A stretch of 47,398 nt of DNA from Intoshia linei (taxonomy: Eukaryota; Orthonectida; Rhopaluridae): the NCBI GenBank assembly GCA_001642005.1, contig LWCA01000148.1, forward strand, positions 1 to 47,398. The letters run 5' to 3'. The position numbers and the translations under genes were made by a program. The notes under the pieces were generated by a model. The model had not been told where the DNA came from. It ran no database searches and saw nothing but the letters and a program-made list of their open reading frames with translations. Below, piece after piece: positions 45,964-47,398 of the stretch; positions within the stretch are counted from its first letter, which is position 1; each line of letters starts with the position of its first letter.

Positions 45964-46808
45964 CAGACCCGTCCATATGTTTTGAGCACTTAATAAAATC
46001 GCCGCAATCTGTATAAATTTTCAATTTTATAATTTTTTAAGTGGCCAACGTACTTAATAACAGAAATTCCATTCCTTAAAAAATTGTTTTGGTTGCGACA
46101 ATACATTAAATTTAATAAAAACTGATTTATTTATAAATAACAATATTTACTCTTTCAAATATTTTGAGCATTTTCACTTTCATTACTTTCAAAAACGTAT
46201 TTTTTGCAATATAGGTAATTAATAGTATTCTTCTTTGAAATTTCAACTAGATGCGTCAAATAAATATTCAGAAGCGCAAATTAGTTGTTACATATTTCAA
46301 TAGAGGGTATACCCAAGTAAAAATTGGCTGCCACAGAGTCTAGATTTAAATATAATCGAAAATCTTTGGAGTGAATTGAAGAAAAGGGTGCGTCAACGAT
46401 CTCCTCAAAATTTAGAGTCACTACGGAGAATAACAAAGGAAGAATTCTATAAAATACCTAACGATTATATCATAAATCTTTATGAGTCTATTCCGAGAAG
46501 ATTAGATGACGTATTTTCAGTAAATGGCGGAAATACCAAGTACTGACATTATTAATCCTTTTTAAATTTAATTATGTCGTTTAATCATAAAATTAATCAC
46601 GGGTGCTCAAAACATATGAACGACTAAAATTATTACAATTTAATATCATCATTGTTATATCTAATAATTATCAAACAGTACTTAAATTTAATTCATAACT
46701 TCTGATCATATTTAAATTCCCTGAAATATAAAATAAATTAAACAAAAACACTTATTAATAAAATAATTAAGGATTTTATAAAGTGCTCAAAACATATGGA
46801 CGGGTCTG
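45964..46808 (+). mobile_element. Tc1 element, internally deleted, with perfect terminal repeats (845 bp)
   Basis: The ends TACAGACCCGTCCATATGTT (45962 on, then TTGAGCACTT) and AAGTGCTCAAAACATATGGA (46781 on, then CGGGTCTGTA) are perfect inverted repeats over 30 bases including the TA, and match with two mismatches for a further 10. TA flanks both ends. A third, inner copy of the terminus, GGTGCTCAAAACATATGAAC, lies at 46600-46619, as in elements with subterminal transposase-binding repeats. Only the C-terminal quarter of the transposase remains. Confidence 0.9.
46304..46546 (+). pseudogene. Tc1 transposase C-terminal fragment
   Basis: An open frame ending at TGA 46544-46546 reads NWLPQSLDLNIIENLWSEL, KKRVRQRSPQNLESLRRI, and YESIPRRLDDVFSVNGGN before the last residues TKY. 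This is the characteristic Tc1 ending, with DLNxIENLW holding the distal catalytic Glu and a closing GGxTKY-like signature. It is undamaged up to a stop just upstream, while the N-terminal DNA-binding domains and first two catalytic Asp are absent. Confidence 0.85.
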
Positions 46809-46873
46809 TAGAAGGAGTCTATATGGATAATAACTTTCTAAATGGAGACTGCTATTCCAATTAATGTGAACAT

Positions 46874-47101
46874 ATGAATGGAATGGGTCATACCATCTTT
46901 TTAGATTTCACTTCAAAGTTTTGTTTTCCTCTAAAAGACTCAGTACTATATAATATAGGTTCGAGAATGGAGAATGTAAACAATTATCATCATCAACGTA
47001 GGGCGTTATATGAGGATATAAAATTCATAGAAGTACAAAGAAAAGGAATTGGATCGATGGGTAGCTCTTCCAATAAATCTCATTTGTATAAGATTCCTTA
47101 A
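46874..47101 (+). other. Unrecognised 75-codon frame after the Tc1 element
   Basis: Starts MNGMGHTIFLDFTSKF and continues through NYHHQRRALYEDIKF. The amino-acid mix is plausible for coding, but no domain or splice context supports it. It may be a fragment of the sequence the Tc1 element landed in. Confidence 0.2.
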
Positions 47102-47187
47102 ATTAAATAAAACAAAGGAAAAACTAGGCCAACAAAATATTTATTTCGAAGGGAAAAATGGAAGCTATTGTAGAAATGACTATATAT

Positions 47188-47398
47188 ATTAGGGGTGTAA
47201 GTCAAAATTTTATATCAAAAGTACACCCACTCATCTTATGAGCAATTTTAGTGTCTTCAATTTGTACCTAATGTTGATTTACAATTCTTTAAAAAAACGT
47301 TGGGGTTATGCCCTTAAAGTTTTGAATATATTATCGTTCATCGCAACTAATATTTATTAATTTTTTTAAAATTTTATTGGTTTAACTATTTTTTGTAA
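47188..47398 (+). pseudogene. Diverged, broken copy of the frame at 42258-42470
   Basis: ATTAGGGGTGTAAGTCAAAA and TTTTATATCAAAAGTACACC match ATTAGGGATGTGAACGAATT and TTTTATATCAAAAGTGCACC of the first copy, and the pairing continues through TTAAAAAAACG and CTTAAAGTTTTGAA to the window edge. The reading frame is interrupted by several stops and shifts. It is cut by the window end. Confidence 0.5.

Overview
The window is very A+T-rich (about three quarters A+T by eye) metazoan nuclear DNA. The genes are split by many short GT-AG introns, often 33-60 bases, with an occasional intron of several kilobases that holds transposon remnants. An animal origin is supported by an Rbfox-type splicing factor, a ZFR-type DZF protein, a SUEL-lectin membrane protein, a RERG/RASL-like small GTPase relative, PP1, PPIL2, PUS3 and methionine aminopeptidase 1. 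Tiny introns, low GC and compact proteins beside many decayed DNA transposons would suit a reduced parasitic animal such as a myxozoan cnidarian. That is inference; I cannot name the genus.

Layout. 1-2.4 kb: mobile DNA, with a piggyBac-type transposase running off the left edge, a mariner-like remnant and a possible piggyBac terminus. 2.5-3.6 kb: a small unrecognised four-exon gene. 4.2-5.7 kb: a short Rbfox-like gene. 6.2-8.0 kb (minus): PP1 catalytic subunit, head to head with PPIL2 at 8.2-14.7 kb (17 exons, nested hAT insertion in intron 4). 14.8-19.7 kb (minus): secreted-then-anchored SUEL lectin with a 3.6 kb intron. 19.7-23.9 kb: gene-poor, with several MITEs. 23.9-26.2 kb (minus): PUS3. 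26.3-27.4 kb: three hAT-type MITEs. 27.6-29.05 kb: Ras-like protein lacking the G2 and G3 motifs, ending 5 bases from the ZFR gene. 29.06-37.65 kb (minus): ZFR-like gene, 25 exons. 38.3-38.7 kb: a small tail-anchored protein. 39.0-40.6 kb: MetAP1, convergent with a RING-H2 gene (40.6-43.4 kb, minus, 5' end unresolved). 43.4-47.4 kb: mobile DNA, with a TTAA-flanked piggyBac-like MITE, a frameshifted DDE transposase and a Tc1 element with perfect 30-base terminal repeats.

The genes do not form a pathway. Several act in RNA biology (Rbfox, ZFR, PPIL2 of the spliceosome, PUS3), but they look like ordinary neighbours. I reconstructed exons by hand from splice dinucleotides, reading-phase continuity and remembered family alignments. 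In eight genes every junction keeps phase from start to stop (PP1, PPIL2, lectin, Ras-like, ZFR, MetAP1, Rbfox, tail-anchored protein). PUS3 lacks one 5' junction, and the RING gene and the first unrecognised gene have unresolved 5' ends. I found no new biological system. The points most worth following are the probable pseudo-GTPase, the mini-exon array in ZFR and the dense transposon and repeat landscape.
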